A stretch of 64,000 bases of DNA from contig NZ_CP019645.1 of the NCBI RefSeq assembly GCF_001999985.1, positions 868,001 to 932,000 on the forward strand, given 5' to 3'. Below, piece after piece: positions 56,394-64,000 of the stretch. The first letter of the stretch is position 1. The number at the start of each line of letters is the position of its first letter. The position numbers and the translations under genes were made by a program. Source of the DNA: Helicobacter bilis. Lineage in GTDB: Bacteria > Campylobacterota > Campylobacteria > Campylobacterales > Helicobacteraceae. A model generated the notes under the pieces. It did no database searches. It worked only from the letters and a program-made list of their open reading frames with translations, and was not told where the DNA came from.

Positions 56394-59300
56394 ATGAATA
56401 AGATTTATAAAATCAAAGGTTTTACTCCATTTATCATTGTAGCATTTATCAATGCCTTTATTGATTTAGGGCATAAGGTGCTAATGCTAAGCATTATCTA
56501 TAAGTCATTTAGTGAGGGGGAACATTTATTTTATAACTCCATTGCAAATGCACTTGTGATTCTGCCTTTTGTTCTGCTTTTTTCCCCTGCTGGTTTTCTT
56601 AGTGATAAGTTTTCAAAAAATAAGATTCTAAAGATTGGGGCTTTTGTTAATATCATTCTTTTATGTATTCTTATGTTTTTTTACTCCATAGGCTTTTTTT
56701 GGGGGGCATTTTATATGACGCTGCTTATGGGTATGCAAGCTGCCATTTACTCCCCTGCAAAGTATGGGTATATAAAAGAGCTTGTAGGTAAAGAGAATCT
56801 TACATGGGGAAATGGCATTATACAAGCAACTGCGATTGTAGCAATGCTTGGTGGTATGATATTTTTTTCAGCCCTTTTTGAGAGATTCTATACAGATGGA
56901 CTTACAGATCCCTCACTCATTATAAAAGATATGGTGTTTTTAGCGATACTGCTTTGCTTCTTTGCATGTTTGGAATTTTTACTAAGCTTTAGACTACCGA
57001 CAATAAGACAAGATTCTAATATTTCATTCAATAAGGACAAATATCTAAGAGGTGAGCTTTTAAAAGAGAATCTAGCAGTTATGAAAAAGCATAGAATGAT
57101 TTATCTCTCTGTGCTTTTTATAGCAGTATTTTGGACTATCTCACAACTGCTTGTTAATATCTTTCCTGTATATGCGAAAAATGTATTAAGAATCATGGAT
57201 ACAGATATTGTCAATATGCTTATTGCTTGCACTGGACTTGGCATTATTGTAGGCTCAATCATTGCTGGTCGCTATTCTAAAAACTATATTGAGACAGGTC
57301 TCATACCGCTTGGTGCGTGTATCATGTCTATTGCCCTTTTATTATTTGGCGTTTTTAACTCTCTATTTAGCATTTCACTTCTTTTCTTTCTTTTTGGCTT
57401 AGGTGGGGCATTATATGTTGTGCCATTAAATGCGTTAATGCAGTTTTATAGCAATGATAAGGAATTGGGGACAATCCTTGCTGGAAATAACTTCGTGCAG
57501 AATATCGGCATGCTTTTAGCCCTATTTATCGCTACTTTATTTGGCATACAGAATCTACCTGTTGAGTGGCTTTTCTATGTGAGTGCCTTGCTTGGAATAG
57601 TCGCTACTTTATATATGATAAAGCTATTACCTTTCTCACTTGTTAGAATCTTAGTTAGCATGGCAATATTGCAGAGATACAGACTCGTTGTAGAGGGCTT
57701 TAATAATATCCCGCAAAAAGGCGGTGTATTGCTGCTTGGGAATCATATCTCATTTATCGACTGGGCTATCGTGCAGATGGCTGTGCCTAAGAAAGTGTAT
57801 TTTGTAATGGAGAGAAGTATTTATTCTCGTTGGTATATTAAGTTTTTCCTTGATTTCTTTGGTGTGATACCTGTATCTAGCTTAGGAAGTCGTGGGGCAA
57901 TAGAGCAGATTCAAAAGAGATTAAGCAATGGAGATATTGTGTGTTTATTCCCTGAAGGTGTGATTAGTCGGCATGGACATTTAAATGAATTTAAAAGTGG
58001 ATTTGAGAAAATCGCACAAGGTGTTGATGAGAGTCTTGCAGTTGTTCTGCCTTTTTACATTCGCGGTATGTGGGGCAGTATCTTTAGTCGTAGCAATGAG
58101 CAGTTTAGAGAGCGTAAAAAAAGCTTTACAAAAAGAAGTGTAAGCATTGCCTTTGGTATGCCCCTGCCACTTCATACACAAAAAGAAAAGATTAAAGCAA
58201 AAGTATTTGAGATGAGTTTTAAAGCATGGGAACATCAGTGTCAAAACTCGCCAACTATCCCTGCTGCTTTTATAGAATCTTGCAAACGCGGTGGAGGCGA
58301 TATTGCTATCATTGATACACAAACAGGCAGTATGTCTTATCGTAAATTGCTTACACTTTGTGTTATGCTTAGTCAAGATATGAAAGAGTTAAGCTATAAG
58401 CCACTACCAAAAAGGACAAATAGCTGTTCTCTTCCAAATGATTGCATAGGTGTTATGCTGCCTGCTTCTTTAGCAAGTGTGTTATGTAATTTCTCAAGTA
58501 TGATGGCTGGAAAAATCGTTGTCAATCTCAACTTTACTGCCGGACCAAAGGCGATTAAAAGCGCAATAGTGTCTTCTAATATCTCACATATCTATACTTC
58601 AAAAAAGTTTTTAGAAAAGCTAAAAGACAAAGGCATAGAGATTGATTTTAGCGGTGTTACCCTGCATTTTATGGAAGATATTGTCGCACAGATTCGTAAG
58701 CAAAAAGTAGCCTTTATACTCAATATTTCTTTTATCACACTTGCACCTACTTGGCTTTTAAAGCTTTTGTTTGCAAAGGAAAGCAAGATAGAATCTGTAT
58801 GTGCCATTCTCTTTAGTAGCGGGAGTGAGGGCGTGCCAAAGGGTGTTATGCTTAGTCATTTAAACATTATGAGTAATATCGCACAAATCGCTGATGTAAT
58901 CCATGCAAGAAATGATGAGACCATGCTGTCTTCTCTGCCACCATTCCATGCTTTTGGCTTAACCGTTACAACGCTTATGCCACTTATTGAAAATATGCTT
59001 GTCATCTCACATGCTGATCCAACAGACGCATTAGGTATCGCAAGGGCAATAGCACAAAATAATGTAACAATCATGTGTGCGACTTCTACCCTACTTGGAA
59101 TCTATGCGAGAAATCCAAAGATTGATAGAGTAATGTTTGATAGCATTCGTTTAACTGTGGCAGGGGCTGAAAAGCTAAAAAAAGAAGTGCGTGAGGCTTA
59201 CACGATGAAGTTTAATAAGCCCATTTATGAAGGCTATGGTGCGACTGAAACCACGCCTGTTGCAAGTGTGAATCTACCTGATGAATTTGATGTTACATTC

Positions 59301-59933
59301 TGGCAGATTCACAGAGCAAATAAAGAGGGCAGTGTAGGTATGCCACTTCCTGGGACTGCTATTAGAATCGTAGATTATGACACGCTAGAAGAGCTGCCAT
59401 TAGGAGAGCATGGACTAATCCTTATAGGCGGACATCAAATCATGGTAGGCTATCTCAATGATGAAGAAAAAACAAATGAAGTGATTATCGATTTACATGG
59501 AATCCGCTGGTATAAAAGCGGGGATAAAGGCTATCTAGATTCTGATGGTTTCTTACATATTACAGACAGATATTCTCGCTTTGCAAAAATTGGCGGTGAG
59601 ATGATTAGCTTATCAAGCGTTGAAGAAGAGATTGCAAAAGTCTTTAAACATAAAGAGATTTCAAGTGAAGTAAAGTTTTGTGCAGTAGCACTCGAAGATA
59701 GCAAAAAAGGCGAAAAAGTAGTATTACTTATAGAATCCCCACAAGAGCATTGTGCCATAGCAATTGAGAGTATTAAAAAATCTGATATTATCCCGCTTAA
59801 AAAGCCAAGCGAATATTTTATCGTAGATAAGATTCCAATACTTGGCAGTGGTAAAGTAGATCTAAAAAGCACAAAGGAACTTGCTAGGGAGATTGAGGGA
59901 AAGAAGTTTACAACAAAGGATCTTATGGCATAA
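56394..59933 (+). CDS. aas: MFS transporter / acyltransferase / acyl-ACP synthetase fusion (LplT-Aas-like)
   Basis: Three parts are joined in 1179 residues. Residues about 1-400 are a 12-helix MFS transporter like the lysophospholipid flippase LplT. About 430-640 is a PlsC-type acyltransferase with LLGNHISFIDWAI (H-x4-D, about 450) and FPEGVISRHGHLNEFKSGFE. About 680-1170 is an adenylate-forming domain with LFSSGSEGVPKGVMLSH (about 807), EGYGATET (about 947) and a late GSGKVDLK. Together they would import lysophospholipid and reacylate it with fatty acid activated on ACP. The start has AAGGA upstream; a TTG frame 46 codons earlier is not needed. Confidence 0.9.
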   Translation: MNKIYKIKGFTPFIIVAFINAFIDLGHKVLMLSIIYKSFSEGEHLFYNSIANALVILPFVLLFSPAGFLSDKFSKNKILKIGAFVNIILLCILMFFYSIGFFWGAFYMTLLMGMQAAIYSPAKYGYIKELVGKENLTWGNGIIQATAIVAMLGGMIFFSALFERFYTDGLTDPSLIIKDMVFLAILLCFFACLEFLLSFRLPTIRQDSNISFNKDKYLRGELLKENLAVMKKHRMIYLSVLFIAVFWTISQLLVNIFPVYAKNVLRIMDTDIVNMLIACTGLGIIVGSIIAGRYSKNYIETGLIPLGACIMSIALLLFGVFNSLFSISLLFFLFGLGGALYVVPLNALMQFYSNDKELGTILAGNNFVQNIGMLLALFIATLFGIQNLPVEWLFYVSALLGIVATLYMIKLLPFSLVRILVSMAILQRYRLVVEGFNNIPQKGGVLLLGNHISFIDWAIVQMAVPKKVYFVMERSIYSRWYIKFFLDFFGVIPVSSLGSRGAIEQIQKRLSNGDIVCLFPEGVISRHGHLNEFKSGFEKIAQGVDESLAVVLPFYIRGMWGSIFSRSNEQFRERKKSFTKRSVSIAFGMPLPLHTQKEKIKAKVFEMSFKAWEHQCQNSPTIPAAFIESCKRGGGDIAIIDTQTGSMSYRKLLTLCVMLSQDMKELSYKPLPKRTNSCSLPNDCIGVMLPASLASVLCNFSSMMAGKIVVNLNFTAGPKAIKSAIVSSNISHIYTSKKFLEKLKDKGIEIDFSGVTLHFMEDIVAQIRKQKVAFILNISFITLAPTWLLKLLFAKESKIESVCAILFSSGSEGVPKGVMLSHLNIMSNIAQIADVIHARNDETMLSSLPPFHAFGLTVTTLMPLIENMLVISHADPTDALGIARAIAQNNVTIMCATSTLLGIYARNPKIDRVMFDSIRLTVAGAEKLKKEVREAYTMKFNKPIYEGYGATETTPVASVNLPDEFDVTFWQIHRANKEGSVGMPLPGTAIRIVDYDTLEELPLGEHGLILIGGHQIMVGYLNDEEKTNEVIIDLHGIRWYKSGDKGYLDSDGFLHITDRYSRFAKIGGEMISLSSVEEEIAKVFKHKEISSEVKFCAVALEDSKKGEKVVLLIESPQEHCAIAIESIKKSDIIPLKKPSEYFIVDKIPILGSGKVDLKSTKELAREIEGKKFTTKDLMA

Positions 59934-60894
59934 TAGCTTGTTGCTTGTGTGAGATTATGTGAGTTATTTTTTAAACGGATGTTGCAAAGACATTTGCATC
60001 TTTCAGAGTGCAAGTATTTATTTTGATTATCTCTTAGGTCTAAATAGCCGCCTTATAGCTCTTTCGATACCTTTTATGGAATCATAAATATTAAACAAGG
60101 GTTTTAGTCTATTATATTTTGCTGGATTTGTGATGCGCAATCTATCACGCCATTTAAACTTTTTGTCAAGATAGGGCTCTAAGATTGTAAGCTTTGGGAT
60201 AAGGCTCAATGGATCATGCTTAAAACTTAAAAGATGGCAGCTTGGCTCTATATATGGGGATAGAAACTTTTGTTTTGCCTTGTCATCTAGCTTACTTGGA
60301 TTTGCGTTTATAAACTCCATAAATTCAAGCAACATAAGAAACCAGCTACTACATGTATGATATTTTCGCATAACTTGCTTGTCTTTAAAAGTATCATAAA
60401 TATGTTTGACATAATGTGGAACCGGTGTATTTTGTGTCGTATTGGTGATGCTATTTGGACGGACTCGATACACATGCAACTTTTGTTTTACCATAAAAAT
60501 TCTTTGGCTTTGTAGAAAAAGCAGTACTCCAAAATTGACATCTTCATAAATCGCATAATCAACAAAAGCGAGTTGTATAGACTTCAACAAATGGAAATTG
60601 ATTAAAAATGGCCATGCGGCGGCAAAGTAATTCTCATTCGAATTGACAAATATTTGTATCCATTCTTTTTGTGTTAGCATGTTATTGTCTTTTTGCGCAT
60701 AAATTTGATATACATCTTTATCATGTGAATGTGGTTGCATGCCTTCATGCAATATGCAGGAATCAAACCACACAATATCTACACCATCTGAATGCTTTAT
60801 ACACTCTTCTATGCAATAAGGTTTCCAATAGTCATCAGAATCTAAAAAGATAATATAGTCTATTTTTTGTGGTTGGAGTGTGGAGTTATGATTG

Positions 60895-60936
60895 TTTGTG
60901 GTGTTTATATTGTGTTTTGTGGTGTTTATATTGTGT
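60895..60936 (-). repeat. Two tandem 21-nt repeats in the OFF glycosyltransferase
   Basis: TTTGTGGTGTTTATATTGTG plus one base occurs twice in tandem, encoding a seven-residue unit (HNINTTK-like). The paralog lacks the second unit, so this region changes length in codon multiples. Confidence 0.7.
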
Positions 60937-61153
60937 ATGGATTCTGTATTGTGAGGTGGGCTATCTTTGTGATGATTTATGTTGTTTATTTTATGCTGAG
61001 ATTCATCTGTGTTGTTTTGGGAATTATTGGATTTTAAAGTTTTAGAATCTGTGCTAAATTCTTGTTGTGTCGTGGTTGCATGAGTGCTAGCAGTATAAAT
61101 TTTATAAATATTATATGGGTTTTCATTTGTAATGTTATAGGAATAGAGTGTTA

Positions 61154-61167
61154 CCCCCCCCCCCCCC
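61154..61167 (-). repeat. Poly-C/poly-G tract (14), frame OFF
   Basis: Fourteen C on the plus strand in the first glycosyltransferase. The same site in the paralog has 13 and an open frame. Confidence 0.92.
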
Positions 61168-61296
61168 ATTGTTGCTATTTATTCTATTATTGTAGTTTGT
61201 GTTTTGTGTAGAGTTCAGATTCTTGTTATTTTTAGTCATAGGTGAAAAATCTTTATTTGAATCTATTTCAGAATCTAAGTAAAAATTTGATTCCAT

Positions 61297-61332
61297 GTTG
61301 GATACTTCACTCAAAGGCTCAGTATGACAAGT
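61297..61332 (-). repeat. Dispersed repeat copy, read as CHTEPLSEVS
   Basis: The minus strand reads TGTCATACTGAGCCTTTGAG followed by TGAAGTATCC, a variant with a longer centre than the copies at 2.2 and 6.4 kb. It lies in the insert that splits the glycosyltransferase fold and is read in the same frame as the other coding copies. Confidence 0.65.
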
Positions 61333-61831
61333 TGCTTTCAAATCTGGTTTTACTTTATCTTTATATTGAAGCGTGGAATCTATTGTATATGTTGTGCTAG
61401 ATTCTAAATTTATACTAGAATCTAGTTTTGCTTCATACTTTTCACTAAACCATGCAATACCTACATTTCTAGCACTAGATAACCCACCATTCTCTTTATC
61501 TATAAGTATAAATCTAGAATCTTTTGCTACATATTCTTTTGCTATATTTAGACTTTCATTATTATCTGTGCTACCATCATTGACTAAAACAATGCTTAGA
61601 TTCTTATATGTTTGATTGATTACAGAATCTAGACATTCTCTTAGATACTCTGCTACATTATAGATTGGTATTACAACGCCTACTTTTTTGTTTTGTGGAG
61701 ATTGTGTTGTTGTAGTGTTATGTTGCATGGTGTTCTCTCATGTTTATGTATATTTGAGTTTATCTCTCAAACAAACTTGCTATTATAGCAAATTAAATGA
61801 TGTATACATTGCGAGCGTTATGAAATTTTGA

Positions 61832-63334
61832 TTAGCGTTGTTTGTTTTGACATGCTTTATTGTGTAATTTAAAGATCTTGCGTATATTTCTCTCAACACT
61901 TTTTATGAAATCATAACCTGCAAATAGAAGCTTTAGTCTATTGTATTTCTTTGGATTTGTGATACGGAGTTTATGGCGATATTTAAAACCTTTTTTGAGA
62001 TAAGGTTCTATTGCTGGTAGCTTGGGAATGAGATTTAGGGGGTCATGCTTAAAATCAAAAAGTTTTAGGCTGTGTTGTATGTAGAGTGAAAAGAGATTTT
62101 GCAGAATCTCATCATTAACTTTTTGATTATCCTCCAAAAATTTCATGAACGCCAAAAACATAAATAACCAGCTACTAGCAATATAATATTCTTTAGTTAT
62201 TAACCTGTTGTCAAAAATATCGCAATATTGTTCAAAATGGCGGGGTATATAAATATGGTCTGGATCAAAATCACACGAGCTATTTGATCTTATTCTATAA
62301 ACATAAAATGGTTTTGGGATTACATAAATGAACTCACTTTGCAAAAAGAGTAAAGTACCAAACAAGTGGTCTTCGGCAAATACCTTGTCGTAAAAATAGA
62401 GATCAATGTGCTTTAAAAATTTAAAATTTATGATACCCTGCCACACCCAAGAAAAATAAATTTGCTGTTTATCATAAAGCCTATATAGCCAATCTTGCAT
62501 ATTAATTTTTTGTTGCGGTATCTTTAATGCATGAAGCTGAGTTATAGGGCTTGCCTCTATCTCACCACAATCAACCTCATAATCAAACCACACAATATCT
62601 ACACCATCTGAATGCTTTATACACTCTTCTATGCAATAAGGTTTCCAATAGTCATCAGAATCTAAAAAGATAATATAGTCTATTTTTTGTGGTTGGAGTG
62701 TGGAGTTATGATTGTTTGTGGTATTAGATGCATAGATTTTATAAATATTATATGGGTTTTCATTTGTAATGTTATAGGAATAGAGTGTTACCCCCCCCCC
62801 CCCATTGTTGCTATTTATTCTATTATTGTAGTTTGTGTTTTGTGTAGAGTTCAGATTCTTGTTATTTTTAGTCATAGGTGAAAAATCTTTATTTGAATCT
62901 ATTTCAGAATCTAAGTAAAAATTTGATTCCATGTTGGATACTTCACTCAAAGGCTCAGTATGACAAGTTGCTTTCAAATCTGGTTTTACTTTATCTTTAT
63001 ATTGAAGCGTGGAATCTATTGTATATGTTGTGCTAGATTCTAAATTTATACTAGAATCTAGTTTTGCTTCATACTTTTCACTAAACCATGCAATACCTAC
63101 ATTTCTAGCTGTGCTTTGCCCACCATTTTCTTTATCTATAAGTATAAATCTAGAATCTTTTGCTACATATTCTTTTGCTATATTTAGACTTTCATTATTA
63201 TCCGTGCTACCATCATTGACTAAAACAATGCTTAGATTCTTATATGTTTGATTGATTACAGAATCTAGACATTCTCTTAGATACTCTGCTACATTATAGA
63301 TTGGTATTACAACGCCTACTTTTTTGTTTTGCAT
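61832..63334 (-). CDS. Family 2 glycosyltransferase, phase ON (13-C tract)
   Basis: The start MQNKKVGVVIP has AAAGGAA upstream; an earlier ATG adds 13 residues. The GT-A fold begins VVIPIYNVAEYLRECLDS with LVNDGSTD and DKENGG, is interrupted after ARNVGIAWF by an insert of about 120 residues carrying the repeat-derived CHTEPLSEVS and the NGGGGV run, and resumes at DYIIFLDSDDYWKPYCIEEC (metal site). The C-terminal half differs from the neighbouring copy apart from shared short blocks such as FKHDPLNLIPKLPAIEPYL. It is 48 nt downstream of gpsA. Surface glycan synthesis is inferred; donor and acceptor are unknown. Confidence 0.85.
   Translation of the reverse strand: MQNKKVGVVIPIYNVAEYLRECLDSVINQTYKNLSIVLVNDGSTDNNESLNIAKEYVAKDSRFILIDKENGGQSTARNVGIAWFSEKYEAKLDSSINLESSTTYTIDSTLQYKDKVKPDLKATCHTEPLSEVSNMESNFYLDSEIDSNKDFSPMTKNNKNLNSTQNTNYNNRINSNNGGGGVTLYSYNITNENPYNIYKIYASNTTNNHNSTLQPQKIDYIIFLDSDDYWKPYCIEECIKHSDGVDIVWFDYEVDCGEIEASPITQLHALKIPQQKINMQDWLYRLYDKQQIYFSWVWQGIINFKFLKHIDLYFYDKVFAEDHLFGTLLFLQSEFIYVIPKPFYVYRIRSNSSCDFDPDHIYIPRHFEQYCDIFDNRLITKEYYIASSWLFMFLAFMKFLEDNQKVNDEILQNLFSLYIQHSLKLFDFKHDPLNLIPKLPAIEPYLKKGFKYRHKLRITNPKKYNRLKLLFAGYDFIKSVERNIRKIFKLHNKACQNKQR
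62791..62803 (-). repeat. Poly-C/poly-G tract (13), frame ON
   Basis: Thirteen C on the plus strand encode NGGGGV on the minus strand and keep the frame open in the intact glycosyltransferase. Confidence 0.92.
62936..62971 (-). repeat. Dispersed repeat copy, read as CHTEPLSEVS (second glycosyltransferase)
   Basis: It is identical to the copy in the first glycosyltransferase, as expected from the block duplication. Confidence 0.65.
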
Positions 63335-63382
63335 GGTGGTTTCCTTTTGTGTTGGTGTATTGTAAATTTTCATACCTTTATA

Positions 63383-64000
63383 TTATTTCAACTTATTCGC
63401 AAGTAAATTTTTTAACCCAACTTGCACGGCACCACCTTCTAAAATGGCTTGAACTTCAAAGGCTATGGGTGTGTAGAGATTGTGCTTTTTGCTGATTTGC
63501 ACGATTGATTTTGCACTATATACACCTTCTGCTACTTCGCCTAATTCATTTAGAATCTCTTCTAGCGATTTATTATTAGCAAGTCCAAAACCTACGCGAT
63601 AGTTCCTTGACATTGTAGAATTTGAGGTAAGAAATAAATCCCCACTACCAGATAATCCCAAAAAAGTTTCTTGTTTTGCACCAAAAAACGCACCAAAACG
63701 CGCCATCTCAACAAGCCCACGAGAAAGCAGTGATGCCTTAGCATTATTCCCAAGTCCTAGTCCATCGCAAATCCCACCAGCAATGGCGATAACATTTTTA
63801 TATGCCCCTGCGATTTCAGCGCCTATAACATCATTTTGCACATAGGTTTTAATGAAACTAGGGAAGCATTGTGCGTATCTTTTGCTTAAATCTTCATTGC
63901 TTGAGTGTATCACTAACGCACAAGGAAGCCCTTTCATCACTTCTTTAGCAAAGCTAGGTCCAGCAAGATAGCACATAGAATCTGCCTTAAAATACTGCTC
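63383..64000 (-). CDS. gpsA: Glycerol-3-phosphate dehydrogenase [NAD(P)+], C-terminal part
   Basis: GpsA makes glycerol-3-phosphate for phospholipid synthesis. The frame runs through the window edge; the visible part begins [20 protein letters not shown]. Conserved segments include AGPSFAKEV, the substrate-site [20 protein letters not shown] (catalytic Lys in AYKN) and [20 protein letters not shown]. About two thirds of the protein is present; the NAD-binding N-terminus lies outside. It precedes the phase-variable glycosyltransferases on the same strand and may supply their promoter. Confidence 0.95.
   Translation of the reverse strand, partial: EQYFKADSMCYLAGPSFAKEVMKGLPCALVIHSSNEDLSKRYAQCFPSFIKTYVQNDVIGAEIAGAYKNVIAIAGGICDGLGLGNNAKASLLSRGLVEMARFGAFFGAKQETFLGLSGSGDLFLTSNSTMSRNYRVGFGLANNKSLEEILNELGEVAEGVYSAKSIVQISKKHNLYTPIAFEVQAILEGGAVQVGLKNLLANKLK

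Larger units (their letters stand above)
60761..61695 (-). repeat. Near-identical repeat block, copy A
   Basis: This block matches 62581-63331 almost base for base, except for an extra segment of about 183 nt (codon-multiple) between the poly-C tract and the metal-site region, one extra C in the tract, and a handful of substitutions near the ARNVGI codons. It indicates recent duplication or gene conversion. Confidence 0.9.
60027..61728 (-). pseudogene. Family 2 glycosyltransferase, phase OFF (frameshift at 14-C tract)
   Basis: Two frames (61135-61728 and 60027-61169) are the halves of one gene. The first begins with a GT2 fold: KVGVVIPIYNVAEYLRECLD, VLVNDGSTD and DKENGGLSSARNVGI. It runs into 14 G and stops at NTLFL. 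The second frame continues VTLYSYNITN through YIIFLDSDDYWKP (the DxD-type metal site) to ITNPAKYNRL near the end. Removing one base gives a 566-residue protein like its intact neighbour. The gene is therefore reversible by slippage rather than dead. Its product probably adds a sugar to a surface glycan. Confidence 0.85.
62581..63331 (-). repeat. Near-identical repeat block, copy B
   Basis: This is the second copy of the block at 60761-61695, without the 183-nt segment and with 13 rather than 14 C. Confidence 0.9.

Noticed and set aside
61135-61728. Short glycosyltransferase fragment as an independent gene
   Set aside because: The adjacent frame continues the same protein after one base is removed from the C tract, and the paralog shows the intact form.

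Overview
The window is a chromosomal segment of a low-G+C Campylobacterales genome, almost certainly a Helicobacter and most likely an enterohepatic one. The evidence is a single fused rpoB-rpoC gene (2883 codons), the gene pairs rsmA-rnj and flgB-flgC-fliE-ftsI, rpsP-khpA-rimM, divergent rpsT/glmM, hisF (histidine synthesis, absent from H. pylori) and poly-C/poly-G tracts inside surface-glycan genes. The species cannot be named from this sequence alone.

Layout. 0-8.1 kb: a poly-C-containing DUF2972-type gene; then, on the minus strand, a Sel1-like secreted protein, a membrane protein, bamA and a CcoI-type copper ATPase. 8.2-9.5 kb: rpsP-khpA-rimM. 9.5-11.1 kb: two paralogous secreted MORN/YwqK-like repeat proteins. 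11.1-18.2 kb: hisF, rsmA-rnj, and a TolC-like protein plus membrane-fusion protein pair. 18.4-22.1 kb: a phase-variable methyltransferase behind rpsT, divergent from glmM and two uncharacterised genes. 22.1-23.7 kb: the largest gene-poor stretch, holding tRNA-Glu, degenerate repeat copies and a frameshifted 50-codon ORF. 23.7-51.6 kb: one minus-strand run of ribosomal and transcription genes (S10-spc set, map, infA, four tRNAs, tuf, rpmG, tRNA-Trp, secE, nusG, rplKAJL, rpoBC, rpsL, rpsG, fusA). 51.6-56.2 kb: flgB-flgC-fliE-ftsI behind a sigma-54 promoter. 56.4-59.9 kb: an LplT-Aas-like phospholipid repair fusion. 60-64 kb: two duplicated glycosyltransferases, one OFF (14 C) and one ON (13 C), downstream of partial gpsA.

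Four things stand out. (1) The word AGATTCTA/TAGAATCT is heavily over-represented and often occurs as inverted pairs, some at gene ends, as the uptake words of Haemophilus and Neisseria do. (2) A dispersed repeat is read in the same frame (CHIERSEIS-like) inside at least four proteins. (3) Ribosomal protein S12 carries Arg at position 88, a classical streptomycin-resistance substitution. (4) Two near-identical glycosyltransferase N-terminal halves carry poly-C tracts of different length, giving a built-in ON/OFF comparison. Many proteins here also carry low-complexity Asn/Ser/Lys/Glu-rich inserts that their families lack (RimM, CcoI, RsmA, RNase J, FtsI, the methyltransferase and the glycosyltransferases).
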